From the NCBI GenBank assembly GCA_041741415.1, contig JBGSKC010000036.1, positions 186,001 through 250,000 on the forward strand: a stretch of DNA of 64,000 nucleotides, written 5' to 3'. The notes below the pieces were generated by a model. That model saw only the letters and a program-made list of their open reading frames with translations. It did not search any database and was not told where the DNA came from. Source of the DNA: JANQTF01 sp041741415. GTDB lineage: Bacteria; Bacteroidota; Bacteroidia; J057. The position numbers and the translations under genes are program-made. Positions 17,951-26,928 of this stretch are shown piece by piece. Each line of letters starts with the position of its first letter. Position 1 is the stretch's first letter.

Positions 17951-19027
17951 CTACTTCGCAATCGTGACGGCGGCATCATGGGCCAGGCCGTTATGCTGGC
18001 TGGTAATCACCGCCACGTTGGCAGGCAGGCCCTCCAGAATTTCCACCCAGTCGCCACTGCGCTTGCCCAATGTGACGTAGTGCCATTTGGCCAGGCCATT
18101 TTCATAGACAAACACCAAATGCCTGCCCGAACGACGCAGAACTGCATCGGCGGGGACCACCACGGCGGGGCGGCTGCCGGGAAGTTGCAGGCTCACTTCG
18201 GCCTGCATACCCGGAAACACATTGCCGCCCGGGTGCTGAAGCGTTGTGATCACCTTCACAAGGCCGTATTCATCGACCCGGGGGCTGATGGCAGATACTT
18301 TGCCCTGAAACACAACATCAGGCAGGGAGGCAAGCCGGATTTCCACCGGCAGCCCCAGTCGAAGACCCGGCAGCTCAGTTTCCATCAGACCCACTTCCAC
18401 CGTGAGGCGCTGAAGATCCACGAGGGTGGCCAGATCTGTGCCCGGGCCTGCCTGCTGGTAGGGCTTTGCCTTCACCTCCGCCAGGCTCCCTGAAAAGGGG
18501 GCACGCAGGACAGACTGCGTCAAAGAAAGCTGCGCCTGCCGGAGGGCACTTTGGGCCTCGCGGTACCCAGACTCCAGCTCAATGTAGTTGCGCCAGTCGG
18601 GGGAAAGGCTGTCGGGGGAAAAGGGTCTGCCAGATTTTTGGAGAATCAGGTCCTGGCGCACCAAGATTGCCTTGGCGAGGCGGGCTTCGGCAAGCTCCCG
18701 CTGAATAGACAGCGCCTGGGTATCGAGCACCGCGAGAATATCGCCGGCTTCCACCACCTGTCCGGCAGACATCCGCAGGAAGGCCATCCGTCCGGACAGT
18801 TCAAAGCCCAGCATGCTGCTGACGGGAGCCTGCACGAGGCCGGTGGCGGTCCATTCGGTGGGAAGTGCTCTTTCAATGGCAGTAGCAGTATCAACTGCCA
18901 GAGGCGGCAGGGTCGCTTCAGGAAAAGGCTTGGATTGATCCTGCTGGCGATCTGCTTTGGCATCGAGGGAGCAGCCCTGCAAAATCCAGGAAAGCAGAAT
19001 GATCAGGAAGGTATAATGGGCGTTCAT
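17951..19027 (-). CDS. RND periplasmic adaptor (HlyD/MFP), lipoprotein
   Basis: A 358-residue membrane-fusion protein. The ATG at 19027 gives a lipoprotein signal ending LQGC, so it is anchored to a membrane by lipid; the longer frame to 19159 has no signal. The barrel-sandwich, alpha-hairpin and beta-barrel parts of HlyD family proteins are recognisable, including SAGQVVEAGDILAVLDTQ, RAPFSGSLAEV and NVFPGMQAEVSLQLPG. It should bridge the RND pump to an outer-membrane channel. The start is preceded (minus strand) by an AACAACCAGCC leader similar to those at 25898 and 39897. Confidence 0.93.
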   Translation of the reverse strand: MNAHYTFLIILLSWILQGCSLDAKADRQQDQSKPFPEATLPPLAVDTATAIERALPTEWTATGLVQAPVSSMLGFELSGRMAFLRMSAGQVVEAGDILAVLDTQALSIQRELAEARLAKAILVRQDLILQKSGRPFSPDSLSPDWRNYIELESGYREAQSALRQAQLSLTQSVLRAPFSGSLAEVKAKPYQQAGPGTDLATLVDLQRLTVEVGLMETELPGLRLGLPVEIRLASLPDVVFQGKVSAISPRVDEYGLVKVITTLQHPGGNVFPGMQAEVSLQLPGSRPAVVVPADAVLRRSGRHLVFVYENGLAKWHYVTLGKRSGDWVEILEGLPANVAVITSQHNGLAHDAAVTIAK

Positions 19028-19158
19028 AGGCTGGTTGTTTGATGAAAAATCGGCGTGAAAGCTGTAAAAAAAGGAAAGGAGGCAGGGCCGGTCTTTCCGC
19101 CTGGCGGGCAGACCATTCAGCCCAGCCATCCCTTCCCATGAGCAGTCAAGACAAGTCA

Positions 19159-19590
19159 TTAAATCATTGTGAGTTCCTTGCGCGGCTCCAGCCAGATCAG
19201 CCCGGCGGCAAACAACAGCAGAAGGCCATTCACGATCAGGTGCTGGTGGAAGGTGATTTGATCAAATATCCCTCCACAGGAACAAGGGGTGTGCGGGGAA
19301 ACGAGGTGCAAAAAGACCAGGTAGGCAGTGAACACACTCAGCAGAAAGAAGGCTGCCTTTGCCCCGAGGGCCTGGGTGCGGTCACCCCACATCAGCGCCA
19401 TCACAGCGAGCTCGCTGGCCGGAACGAGGTATTTCACCGCAGGAATCCAGTCAATCGGCAGAAATGGAATCTTGAACAGCTTCATCGCAAAGTGGTCCAA
19501 ATCAATCACTTTCACCCAAAACGTATAGGCGAATACCAGCAGAATGGCGGCGTAGCAGAAGCGGTAGAGCAGCAGGCGGGGGTTCTTCAT
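19159..19590 (-). CDS. MauE/DoxX-like integral membrane protein
   Basis: A 143-residue protein with four predicted transmembrane helices. The last loop carries PHTPCSCGG, the cysteine pair typical of MauE-like proteins, a family linked to disulfide formation in methylamine dehydrogenase maturation (family knowledge). Its ATG overlaps the TGA of the propeller gene by 4 bp (ATGA), so translation is likely coupled. Next to small cysteine-containing exported peptides it may handle their redox state (inference). It has no mau neighbours, so a role in methylamine oxidation is unlikely. Confidence 0.82.
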   Translation of the reverse strand: MKNPRLLLYRFCYAAILLVFAYTFWVKVIDLDHFAMKLFKIPFLPIDWIPAVKYLVPASELAVMALMWGDRTQALGAKAAFFLLSVFTAYLVFLHLVSPHTPCSCGGIFDQITFHQHLIVNGLLLLFAAGLIWLEPRKELTMI

Positions 19591-20693
19591 AGCGCCGGGG
19601 TTTCAGGGTGATAGACCACGATGTCCTGGTTCTGGTAGAGGACAAATAGATCCTCTCCCTGCCGCAGGATATTCACCGGCAACTGCCCGTCTGGCAGGGT
19701 GGGAATGGCGTAGCTGTGGCTATAGCTGCCGTCTTTGGCTCGATAGGCGTCGGCATGGAGGTTTTTCGTGTCGGCGTTGCTCACGATGAGGGAGAGAATG
19801 TAGAGGTATTCCTCATCGGCGCAGTAGGCGTAATTCGACGAATAATCGGGGTCGCGGAGGAACATCGTGAACTCGCCCATCTGCCGGGTGCTCACAACGG
19901 GCGGGAGCTTGCCATCGATTGTGCTGTTGACATAGGCGAGGCGGCCTTCCCCGTCGAAGGCGAAAAACACCCCGGCCTGCGAGCAAACATAATAGACCAT
20001 GTCGCCGGGGCCCTTCACGGAGTGCCCTTCGAAGGCGATCTCGGGCAGGGGCACCTCCCGCTGCAGGTTCAGCGCCGCCCGCAGGCTGAAGGACTCGCCC
20101 TGCTCTCCGGTCTTCGCGTCGATCACGCGGGCTTCGATCTCCGGGTTGTTGAGGATCACGAGGAAGCGGTCGCCGCCGAGCTTCACTGCATCCCAGATGC
20201 CTGTTTTTTCTTTGTGGTAATAGGCCAGTTCGTCGTCATGGCCCATGAGCTTGAGGGTCATGAGCATGTTGTCGGAGAGGTGATAACCCCGCTCATCAAC
20301 GTGAAACTGGCTGATATTGCGGTGTTCCCAGGGGGCATCTCCGGTGCTTCCGTGGCTGCGAAACACAGTGCCGTCGGGGTTGAGGTGATGCAGCTTCATC
20401 GACAGGCCGTCGATCACCCAGATGCTGTCGCGGAAGGTGGTCCAGCGGTGGACAGAGCCTTCGTCGTAGGTAAAGCGGCGGGTTTCGCGGAGGGTGGCAG
20501 TGATGTTTCGGTCGCTGTAGGGATTGAGGGGAATGGTCTGGTCGGGCCGGATCAGGTCGGTGATCTGCTCTTCGGAGGAGGAGCCGGAGCTGGCAGCAGC
20601 CTTCTGCGGGTTGCGCCCGAGCCAGTACATGCCGCTGAGCAACAGGAAAGCAATGGCCAGCAGGCCCAGGAGGAGGGAAGTTGGTCGTTTCAT
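19587..20693 (-). CDS. Membrane-anchored 6-bladed beta-propeller protein
   Basis: A 368-residue protein. The ATG at 20693 gives one N-terminal transmembrane anchor (TSLLLGLLAIAFLLLSGMYW), with the rest periplasmic. The body shows NHL/6-bladed-propeller strands such as HRWTTFRDSIWVIDG, HHLNPDGTVFRS, GVFFAFDGEGRLAYVN and DLFVLYQNQDIVVYHP, fitting the 6-bladed propeller (DUF5128-like) group of Bacteroidota. That group is commonly found beside small NVEALA-type peptides and MauE-like proteins, as here. Its 5' leader resembles that of the peptide gene at 21433. Ligand or partner unknown; binding of the neighbouring peptides is a hypothesis. Confidence 0.8.
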   Translation of the reverse strand: MKRPTSLLLGLLAIAFLLLSGMYWLGRNPQKAAASSGSSSEEQITDLIRPDQTIPLNPYSDRNITATLRETRRFTYDEGSVHRWTTFRDSIWVIDGLSMKLHHLNPDGTVFRSHGSTGDAPWEHRNISQFHVDERGYHLSDNMLMTLKLMGHDDELAYYHKEKTGIWDAVKLGGDRFLVILNNPEIEARVIDAKTGEQGESFSLRAALNLQREVPLPEIAFEGHSVKGPGDMVYYVCSQAGVFFAFDGEGRLAYVNSTIDGKLPPVVSTRQMGEFTMFLRDPDYSSNYAYCADEEYLYILSLIVSNADTKNLHADAYRAKDGSYSHSYAIPTLPDGQLPVNILRQGEDLFVLYQNQDIVVYHPETPAL

Positions 20694-20842
20694 TGTTGGA
20701 GACAATAAAAGGATGAAAAAAGGTGAAAAACAGCAGGGCTGCTGCCCTTCGGGCATGGAGGACTGCCGCAGGTGCGGAAAGAAGGAGAGAGAAGAAGGAG
20801 GAGGCTTTGCCTCCCCCCGGTGACATCCTCTGGAATTCGTGG

Positions 20843-21055
20843 CTACTCGACGCCGTAGATGATCCCCGGCTGGTCCTCCTTTTTGAAAAGGGGAATCGGG
20901 ATTCCGATGATTTTGGCCGTGGCGCAGCGCGTCCACATTCCCGGACAGATTTTGCGGTATGGCTCTTCGTCGGCCCGGACAGAGGAGGTCGCCGTGAAAA
21001 CGAGCAACCCGCACAGTGCCACGCCAAGCAGGCCAAGCAGGAATTTTTTTGTCAT
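20843..21055 (-). CDS. Small exported Cys peptide 1 (NVEALA-like)
   Basis: A 70-residue protein with a signal peptide (MTKKFLLGLLGVALCGLLVF, cleavage probably after SVRA). The mature part is about 42 residues and carries CPGMWTRC, matching the C-x-G-x4-C pattern of the two genes upstream, then GIPIPLFKKEDQPG. It is the last of three tandem peptide genes and lies 149 bp before the propeller gene. Function unknown. The layout resembles NVEALA-family peptides of Bacteroidota, but the NVEALA motif itself is not exact. Confidence 0.75.
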   Translation of the reverse strand: MTKKFLLGLLGVALCGLLVFTATSSVRADEEPYRKICPGMWTRCATAKIIGIPIPLFKKEDQPGIIYGVE

Positions 21056-21214
21056 AACCTGGGTATTAGGTGATAAAACAGGGGAATTGCCTTTCCCTCA
21101 TAAACGGCGGTGAGCAGAGCAGCCCCGGAAGGCATGCTCATGCCGACCATCCGCTGTCTCCCAGGTTAAGTCATGTGGCTAAACCAGCGAGACGTTGAGG
21201 TTCACGCGCCGGAA

Positions 21215-21433
21215 TTAGTTTCCGGGCCTTGTTTTGATCTCCACACCGGCAGTTGGCTCCGATTTGAAGAAGGTAAACTTGATACCACCTGCCTCAGCTG
21301 ACATGCAGTTGGAATTGGTCCCCTTGCAGGCTTCAACAGTGGGGTTGATGCCAGCCTGGACATTGTTGAAAAAGCCCAGCGTGCCGATGGCGAGGGCAAA
21401 TCCGAGAGCGAGGGTTTTGAAAGAAACTTTCAT
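21215..21433 (-). CDS. Small exported Cys peptide 2 (NVEALA-like)
   Basis: A 72-residue protein with signal MKVSFKTLALGFALAIGTLG ending near NNVQA. The mature part of about 45 residues has CKGTNSNC (C-x-G-x4-C), then GGIKFTFFKSEPTAG, which aligns with GIPIPLFKKEDQPG of peptide 1. The stretch NNVQAGINPTVEAC is the closest match in the trio to the NVEALA signature. The 5' leader (21434-21475) shares an A/G-rich pattern with that of the propeller gene. No function is known. Confidence 0.75.
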   Translation of the reverse strand: MKVSFKTLALGFALAIGTLGFFNNVQAGINPTVEACKGTNSNCMSAEAGGIKFTFFKSEPTAGVEIKTRPGN

Positions 21434-21499
21434 CTGGAAAACAATTAAAAGAGTGAAAAAAAAGTGAATGAATGAACAAACCTGAGAGAAGTCGCGCCA

Positions 21500-21706
21500 T
21501 TACTCCTTGCTTACTACCGGATCGGGCGTGCAGGGAGGCATGTAGGCTATGACTTTGAAATGCTTCATAGCCACTGTAGCACAGAGCCTTTCCGCACCCT
21601 GACAGATGATGGTGGGCTCGGTGCCGGTTCCTTTGCTCGTGGCCGGAAGCAACGCTACCAGGCCCAGCAAGGCGGCAAACTGGAGGAGAGATTTCATGCG
21701 TTTCAT
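21500..21706 (-). CDS. Small exported Cys peptide 3 (NVEALA-like)
   Basis: A 68-residue protein. I use the ATG at 21706 (MKRMKSLLQFAALLGLVALL), which starts a signal peptide ending near ATSKG; the frame continues upstream without signal features. The mature part has CQGAERLC (C-x-G-x4-C) plus a third cysteine in MPPCTPDP. It is the first gene of the trio and so probably closest to the promoter, in the 640-bp gap upstream. Function unknown. Confidence 0.72.
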   Translation of the reverse strand: MKRMKSLLQFAALLGLVALLPATSKGTGTEPTIICQGAERLCATVAMKHFKVIAYMPPCTPDPVVSKE

Positions 21707-22345
21707 CGCGAAAAAAAGTTGAATGGTGATAGATGCTTGAAGGTGGACCGCTCCGGCACCGCCGTTGCAGGCTTCGTGGCTGGTTGGATCGTCTGTCGTT
21801 TCCCGCTCCGGGCACAGGCAGGCCTGCGCCCCCAGAAGCCGGGGCAGGGTCGGTGTCATGAGCAAAGCAGTTTTTTGTGACAACAAGTGACCTTCGCACC
21901 CGGGGCGGCAGCAAAGCCCCGGTGTTGTTGGTCTGGCGATCAGCCAGCCGTGACCAGTCTGTGGTCGGCAGTGGAGGTTTGGCGGCCTCCCGGGTGTTGG
22001 GTCGGGTGATGTGGGTGTCCCTTTCGGGGCGGGTTCTCCGGAACGAGTGGTGTCAGCTTTGCTGTGCCGCTGTTCCCCGTGTTTGATGATACCAAATTAG
22101 GGAGGCCGGGCCGGGCCTGCATAACGCATTTTTCTGCATTTGCTCAACCGGCCTTCTCATTGCGTGAGAGAGAGGCCCTGTTTCCAGCCATCCGGGCGGG
22201 ACCGTTTCCGGATTTGCTCAAAAATGGGCCTCCGGAACCCGCGATTTTTTTTATTTTTTTTTAAGTTTTCTTCCCGTATAGCCCTTCAGACCCTTGCCCC
22301 GGCCTTGGTTGTGGAAGGAAAAGCCTCCCAAAAATGCCATTTACC
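21707..22345. other. Long intergenic region before the peptide operon
   Basis: 639 bp with no supported gene. It separates the DUF4249 gene from the peptide operon, so it should hold the promoter of the latter (minus strand). A T-rich run at 22246-22262 is the only striking sequence. The codon pattern of the open frames here is not gene-like. Confidence 0.55.
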
Positions 22346-23284
22346 TCACCGCACCACCACCCACGGCGAAAACACCGGCGCATATCCCGACACATTGCCC
22401 AAACCGCCTGATACATTGTTGAAAACCGGCACCGGCTCAGCAAAGGCAAATCCCTGTAGTTCGAGCTGGCGGATGGCCGAAACGTAATAGTCATAATAGG
22501 CTTTGCTAACGGACCGCAGTTCCACCCGAAGCTCCAACTCGTTTCGTCGATCTTCATACGACTCAAAAAGCTGCCCGAGGCCCAGCGACAGCTCTCGCTT
22601 CCCCTCCGTAAAGTTCTCATCATTCAACAGCAACCCTGTCCATTCTCCGATATTCAGTGCTACGCCGCCCACATCGGTAGTGGCGACCTGCGAGGCGTTG
22701 AAAGGGTCCTGAAAAATCGAAATCGGATTTCCCCGGACAGTATCTCCGATTGCCCGCAAATAAAAAAGCAGGTGGAAATAATTCGGCCCGGGATCGGAAT
22801 CCGAAAGGGTCACCCTGGCGCGAATACCCGGGTTAATCCCTACACCCAAAACCGCGATTTCCGGAGCAGTTGCCGGTGAAGGGACCAGATCCTCTCCCTC
22901 CGCCGGGTCAAAGCCCGTGGCAGAAACCCGGATGCCATAGCGGCCACCCGACACGACCGGGTAGTCGGAGACATACTCCTCCCTGCGAACGATCGTGGTT
23001 CCGGGCCAAAATTCGCGCTCAAAGCGGGCAGTGGCGACCGGCGTGCCGGCATCCAGGATTTCCACCAGAGCATCGTCGATGAAAACAGGCTGCTGCAGTT
23101 CCCCAAATCCAACGGTGCCGGACACAAATACCCGCCAGGGTTCGCCAGGGGCAAAATGCGCACCGACAACCAGCCTTGGCGGAACCGCTTCGACTTCAAA
23201 ATCGGTGGAACGCACACAGGATGCGGTGAGCAGGAGCGCCAGCATTGGCCAGCAGCAACGCAGGAAGTTAGAAACGGATGCCAT
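22346..23284 (-). CDS. DUF4249 lipoprotein
   Basis: A 312-residue lipoprotein; signal with lipobox LTASC. Start at ATG 23284 overlaps the end of the TonB receptor gene by 17 bp; an internal start at MLALLLTASC is possible. The Ig-like N-terminal part and the C-terminal FNNVSGGLGNVSGYAPVF are characteristic of DUF4249, a Bacteroidota family encoded with TonB-dependent receptors of the FecA type. It is probably a surface or periplasmic accessory to the receptor (inference). Confidence 0.9.
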   Translation of the reverse strand: MASVSNFLRCCWPMLALLLTASCVRSTDFEVEAVPPRLVVGAHFAPGEPWRVFVSGTVGFGELQQPVFIDDALVEILDAGTPVATARFEREFWPGTTIVRREEYVSDYPVVSGGRYGIRVSATGFDPAEGEDLVPSPATAPEIAVLGVGINPGIRARVTLSDSDPGPNYFHLLFYLRAIGDTVRGNPISIFQDPFNASQVATTDVGGVALNIGEWTGLLLNDENFTEGKRELSLGLGQLFESYEDRRNELELRVELRSVSKAYYDYYVSAIRQLELQGFAFAEPVPVFNNVSGGLGNVSGYAPVFSPWVVVR

Positions 23285-25898
23285 AAGAAATGCTTGGAAT
23301 GAGGGGAAAGAGGGTGTTGTCAACGAATGCCTTGGTCCCGTCCGCCTGGTCTTCGAGGCTGAGGTAAAAGGTGTTCAGGCGGTTGTAGGCGTTGTAAATG
23401 CTGAACCCGAGGGTTCTGATTCCCCATTTGATCTCCTTCTCGCTGGTCACACCGAGGTCGAGGCGGTGATATGGTTTGTAGCGGTAGGCATTCACATCGG
23501 AGTAAGCCTCAAAAATGGGGGTATTGAGGCCTAATGCCCCGAAGTAGGCCACAGGCAGGGTAACGGCCCTGCCGCTGGCAAATTCCCAGGTTGCGCTTAG
23601 CCGCCACTGCGATGACAGGGCATAATTCGCGACGATGTTGACGTCATGCCGCCGGTCGAAGGTAAATGGAAAGCGTTGGCCCCTGTTCAGGTCAGGAAAC
23701 AGGCGGTCGGCCCGGGAAAGGCCGTAGGCAACCCAGCCTGTGAGGCGTCCGGTCTCTTTTTTCAGGAAAATCTCCGCTCCGTATGCCTGGCCTTCGCCCT
23801 CCACCAGCCTGGAGGCGATGCTGGTCGTGTTCAGGAAAAAGGAGGCCCCTTCCCGGTAGGCATACAGGCCGTCGAGGGATTTGTAATAAGCCTCGGCAGA
23901 CAAATTCCACCCCCCATCGAACGACTGCACATACCCAACCGCCGCCTGCCAGGCCTGTTGCGGGCCAATCTCTTCGGTTGCCCCTATCCACAAATCCGTT
24001 GGCAGCCCAATGCCGGAGTTGGTGAGCAAATGCAGATACTGGGTCATGCGGCTGAAACTGCCTTTGAGCGCCGAGCGGGTTCCTGTCTTGTAGTTCAGGA
24101 CCGCCCGCGGCTGCAACGAGCCATAGCGGGTGCTGCCAACAGCATATCCGCTGGCGTGAAGCCCCATGTTCAGGCTCGTACGCAACCCGATCCGGATCTC
24201 ATCTTCGATGTACCCAAAGCCCTCACCCGAACGGGTTTCTTCCTCCACAAAACTCTCGGTCCTGTTTCCAAACCCATTTGCTCCTGTCTGCAAAAACGAA
24301 CTGCTGCCCGGCAAAAAACGATGGGCCACAGCCTGCATGCCCCACCGCACGGCGTGCCCCTTGCCCGGATACCAAAAGTAATCTGCTTTGAGGCCGAGGT
24401 CTTGTACCTGGGAGGAAACCGTCAGACCAAATTGTTCCAGTTGGGTGCCGGAACGGGTGCGATCGGTATCTTCGGTTTCGGTGGTGAAACCATATTCGGT
24501 ATAGTAAACCGTGAAGTTGCTGAAGAGCCGGGGCTGGTACACATGGTTCCACCGCAGCGAGGCGATGCGGTTTCCCCACCCGATACGGGCATTTTTTTCA
24601 GACAAAAAAGTCCCGCCATTCGACCTGCCATCAAAAATATTCTGATCTGTGTAGCGGTCCCGCCCGGCATACACGCTCAGGTATAGCCTGTCGCGCGGCG
24701 AAAGGACTGCATTGAGCTTGAGGTTGAGGTCATAGAAAAAATAGCTCGAAAAGCCGCCCGCCCGACCTTGCTGGAGCTTTTGGTTGCGCGAAACCGCCCG
24801 GATAAATGGATCGGCAAAGGTTCTTCGGGCTGATACGATGAACGAAACCCGGTTTTTGACAAGAGGCCCTTCCAGGGTAAAACGCGAGGCCACCGGGCTG
24901 AGCGAAAAGCTGCCGCTGATGTTGTTCAGGTTGCCCTCTTTCATCGAAATATCAAGCACCGACGACAACCGCCCGCCATACCGCGCGGGAAATGCTCCGC
25001 TGAACAGGTCCACGTGGCGGATGGCATCGGTATTAAACACCGAGACAAACCCAAACAGGTGGGACACATTGTACAGCGGCACGTCGTCCAGCACGATCAG
25101 GTTTTGGTCGGGAGAGCCGCCACGCACAAAAAATCCGGCAGCGCCTTCTGTCCCGCCCTGAATACCGGGCAGCAATTGCAGGCTGCGCAGGAGGTCTGTT
25201 TCGCCACCAATGGCAGGCAATTGTCGCACAAAGGCGGGGTCCACCCGAAAGGCACTCATCTGCGGCTGGTCCTCCGGCGCACGGCTACTCTCAATCACAA
25301 CCTCTTCCATCTGCGTTTCGCGGGGCCTGAGGGCAATCTCTTCCGGAAACCTCCCTGCCATTCGCCGGGGCAGCACCCTGGGCTCATACCCCAGGTAGCT
25401 GATGCGCAACTGGCAGGAGTCGGCCCGCAGCGGCAGGGCGAAATAGCCATAGGCATTGGTGAAGGTGCCCGCTCCGCTCAACTGGTCCACAACTGTGGCA
25501 CCGATCAGGCGTTCGCCCGAGCCAGCATCCGACACATAGCCGCTGGCCGTGCTGCCGGGCGACCCCTGAACACCGGGGCCGGAGGCTGGCTGAACCGGCT
25601 TTAGCACGATGGTCCGGCCCTGCACCGAAATGGCAGCGGGTAGGTCGGCACGAAGCCGTGCCAGCAGGCTCTCCAGGGTCCAGGTCCGGGCAGGCCAGTT
25701 CAGGCGCTGTCCTGTGCTGAAAGCCCCCGAGGCATATACAAACCGAAAGTCGGTTTGTGTTTCGACGGCAGTCACCACCTCCCCCAGCGTGGGGTTGGCC
25801 CCTGTGTCGATTTCAGGTTGCTGAGCCGCCAGGGTACAGGAAAGGCACAAGGCCATCATCATCGCAACAGCCCGTTGCGCATGCAGAATCGGTTTCAT
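23268..25898 (-). CDS. TonB-dependent receptor with STN domain
   Basis: An 876-residue outer-membrane receptor. After the signal peptide (to about residue 25) comes an STN/secretin-TonB N-terminal domain (about 35-100), which in FecA-type receptors contacts the anti-sigma factor. Next are a carboxypeptidase-regulatory-like domain (about 120-195), a plug (about 215-330, with FFVRGGSPDQNLIVLDDVPL and GGRLSSVLDI) and the 22-strand barrel ending in ISYGIRF. The substrate is unknown: siderophore, peptide or glycan are all possible. Order with FecR and sigma gives a cell-surface signalling module. The start is preceded (minus strand) by AACCAACCTGC. Confidence 0.95.
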   Translation of the reverse strand: MKPILHAQRAVAMMMALCLSCTLAAQQPEIDTGANPTLGEVVTAVETQTDFRFVYASGAFSTGQRLNWPARTWTLESLLARLRADLPAAISVQGRTIVLKPVQPASGPGVQGSPGSTASGYVSDAGSGERLIGATVVDQLSGAGTFTNAYGYFALPLRADSCQLRISYLGYEPRVLPRRMAGRFPEEIALRPRETQMEEVVIESSRAPEDQPQMSAFRVDPAFVRQLPAIGGETDLLRSLQLLPGIQGGTEGAAGFFVRGGSPDQNLIVLDDVPLYNVSHLFGFVSVFNTDAIRHVDLFSGAFPARYGGRLSSVLDISMKEGNLNNISGSFSLSPVASRFTLEGPLVKNRVSFIVSARRTFADPFIRAVSRNQKLQQGRAGGFSSYFFYDLNLKLNAVLSPRDRLYLSVYAGRDRYTDQNIFDGRSNGGTFLSEKNARIGWGNRIASLRWNHVYQPRLFSNFTVYYTEYGFTTETEDTDRTRSGTQLEQFGLTVSSQVQDLGLKADYFWYPGKGHAVRWGMQAVAHRFLPGSSSFLQTGANGFGNRTESFVEEETRSGEGFGYIEDEIRIGLRTSLNMGLHASGYAVGSTRYGSLQPRAVLNYKTGTRSALKGSFSRMTQYLHLLTNSGIGLPTDLWIGATEEIGPQQAWQAAVGYVQSFDGGWNLSAEAYYKSLDGLYAYREGASFFLNTTSIASRLVEGEGQAYGAEIFLKKETGRLTGWVAYGLSRADRLFPDLNRGQRFPFTFDRRHDVNIVANYALSSQWRLSATWEFASGRAVTLPVAYFGALGLNTPIFEAYSDVNAYRYKPYHRLDLGVTSEKEIKWGIRTLGFSIYNAYNRLNTFYLSLEDQADGTKAFVDNTLFPLIPSISYGIRF

Positions 25899-25913
25899 TG
25901 GCAGGTTGGTTGA

Positions 25914-26861
25914 TCAGGGAGAGGCGCAAGCCCCGCCCCGGAGGGTAAATCCTGTTTGTTCGTTGCCGCTGATTTCCATGTCGAATACCTCCCCGATGGC
26001 AGCCAGCATGGAGGCGGGGGTTTCGCGTTCAAACGTGGCGGTCAGGAGGCAATTCTCCATGTCTGCCCGCTCCAGGCTAATGGCCACGCCGGTTGCCTCC
26101 CGGATGTCGTCCAGGGCTTCGCCCAGCGGAACCGCCTGAAAGCGATAGACACCCGTGGCCCATGCCACAGAGGCCAGCGCCCCGGACTGCCGCTCCCATT
26201 GCTTGCCCCGGAGCGCTGCCTGCTGCCCCGGCAGCAGGTGAAGGGTATCCGACCCCGTGCCGTAAACCGCCACTTTGCCGGTATGCACCTGCGCACGCAC
26301 CGGCTCATCGGCTTGTACCAGGAAACTGGTGCCCAGCACCCGCAGGCTGCCTTCTCCCAATTGCACCACAAAGGCCCGTGCCGTGTCCCGGCGCACCTCG
26401 AAGAAGGCCTCGCCCTCCAGGTGCACCTGCCGCTCCTGACGGCCAAAGTCACGCCGGGCTGTGAGCCGTGCGCCTTTGCGCAGCGTCACCCGGCTGCTGT
26501 CGGGCAGCCAGACCCGGGTCGTGCCTTCCACCGCCTCCCATGTCGTGGGCCGCGTGGCTTGCCACCATCCGCCTGCCAGCAACAGAAACGCCACGGCAGC
26601 AGCCACCTTCCACCATCCCGGGAGGCGCTGCACGCGGGCTGGGTGCATCTCCGCCTCGATCCGGCTCCAGGCACGGGCCTTCCCGGCCTCCCCCGGTTCA
26701 GCAAGCGGCAGCCCGCCATACTGTTTCCAGAGCAGGTTCCAGTCTGCCCACTGGCGATGATTGTCAGCTGAGCCTTCCAGCCAGCTATCCAGGGCCGCCT
26801 GGTCTTCCGGCGACAGCGGAGGAGCCAGCCATCGGGCAATTTGTTCCGGGGAAGGAGTCAT
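25914..26861 (-). CDS. FecR family anti-sigma factor
   Basis: A 315-residue protein: cytoplasmic N-terminal DUF4880-like part (EQIARWLAPPLSPEDQAALDSWL), one transmembrane helix (VAAAVAFLLLAGGWW, near residue 95), a periplasmic FecR domain (LPDSSRVTLRKGARLT, GEAFFEVRRD) and a C-terminal DUF4974 domain (FQAVPLGEALDDIREATGVAI) that resembles STN. It should hold the ECF sigma factor inactive until the receptor signals. It ends 15 bp before the receptor gene and starts 67 bp after the sigma gene. Confidence 0.95.
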   Translation of the reverse strand: MTPSPEQIARWLAPPLSPEDQAALDSWLEGSADNHRQWADWNLLWKQYGGLPLAEPGEAGKARAWSRIEAEMHPARVQRLPGWWKVAAAVAFLLLAGGWWQATRPTTWEAVEGTTRVWLPDSSRVTLRKGARLTARRDFGRQERQVHLEGEAFFEVRRDTARAFVVQLGEGSLRVLGTSFLVQADEPVRAQVHTGKVAVYGTGSDTLHLLPGQQAALRGKQWERQSGALASVAWATGVYRFQAVPLGEALDDIREATGVAISLERADMENCLLTATFERETPASMLAAIGEVFDMEISGNEQTGFTLRGGACASP

Positions 26862-26928
26862 GGGAGAAGGGTCTTTGATAGCTTGTCGGAAAACAGGGCC
26901 GCTACCCCTACGCCGGGGCTACATTTTT

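Noticed and set aside
19159..19590. Methylamine utilisation gene
   Set aside because: Only the MauE-like fold and CSCGG loop are present; no methylamine dehydrogenase genes are nearby.
22246..22262. Terminator of the DUF4249 gene
   Set aside because: The T-run is on the plus strand while the gene is on the minus strand, and no stem is evident.
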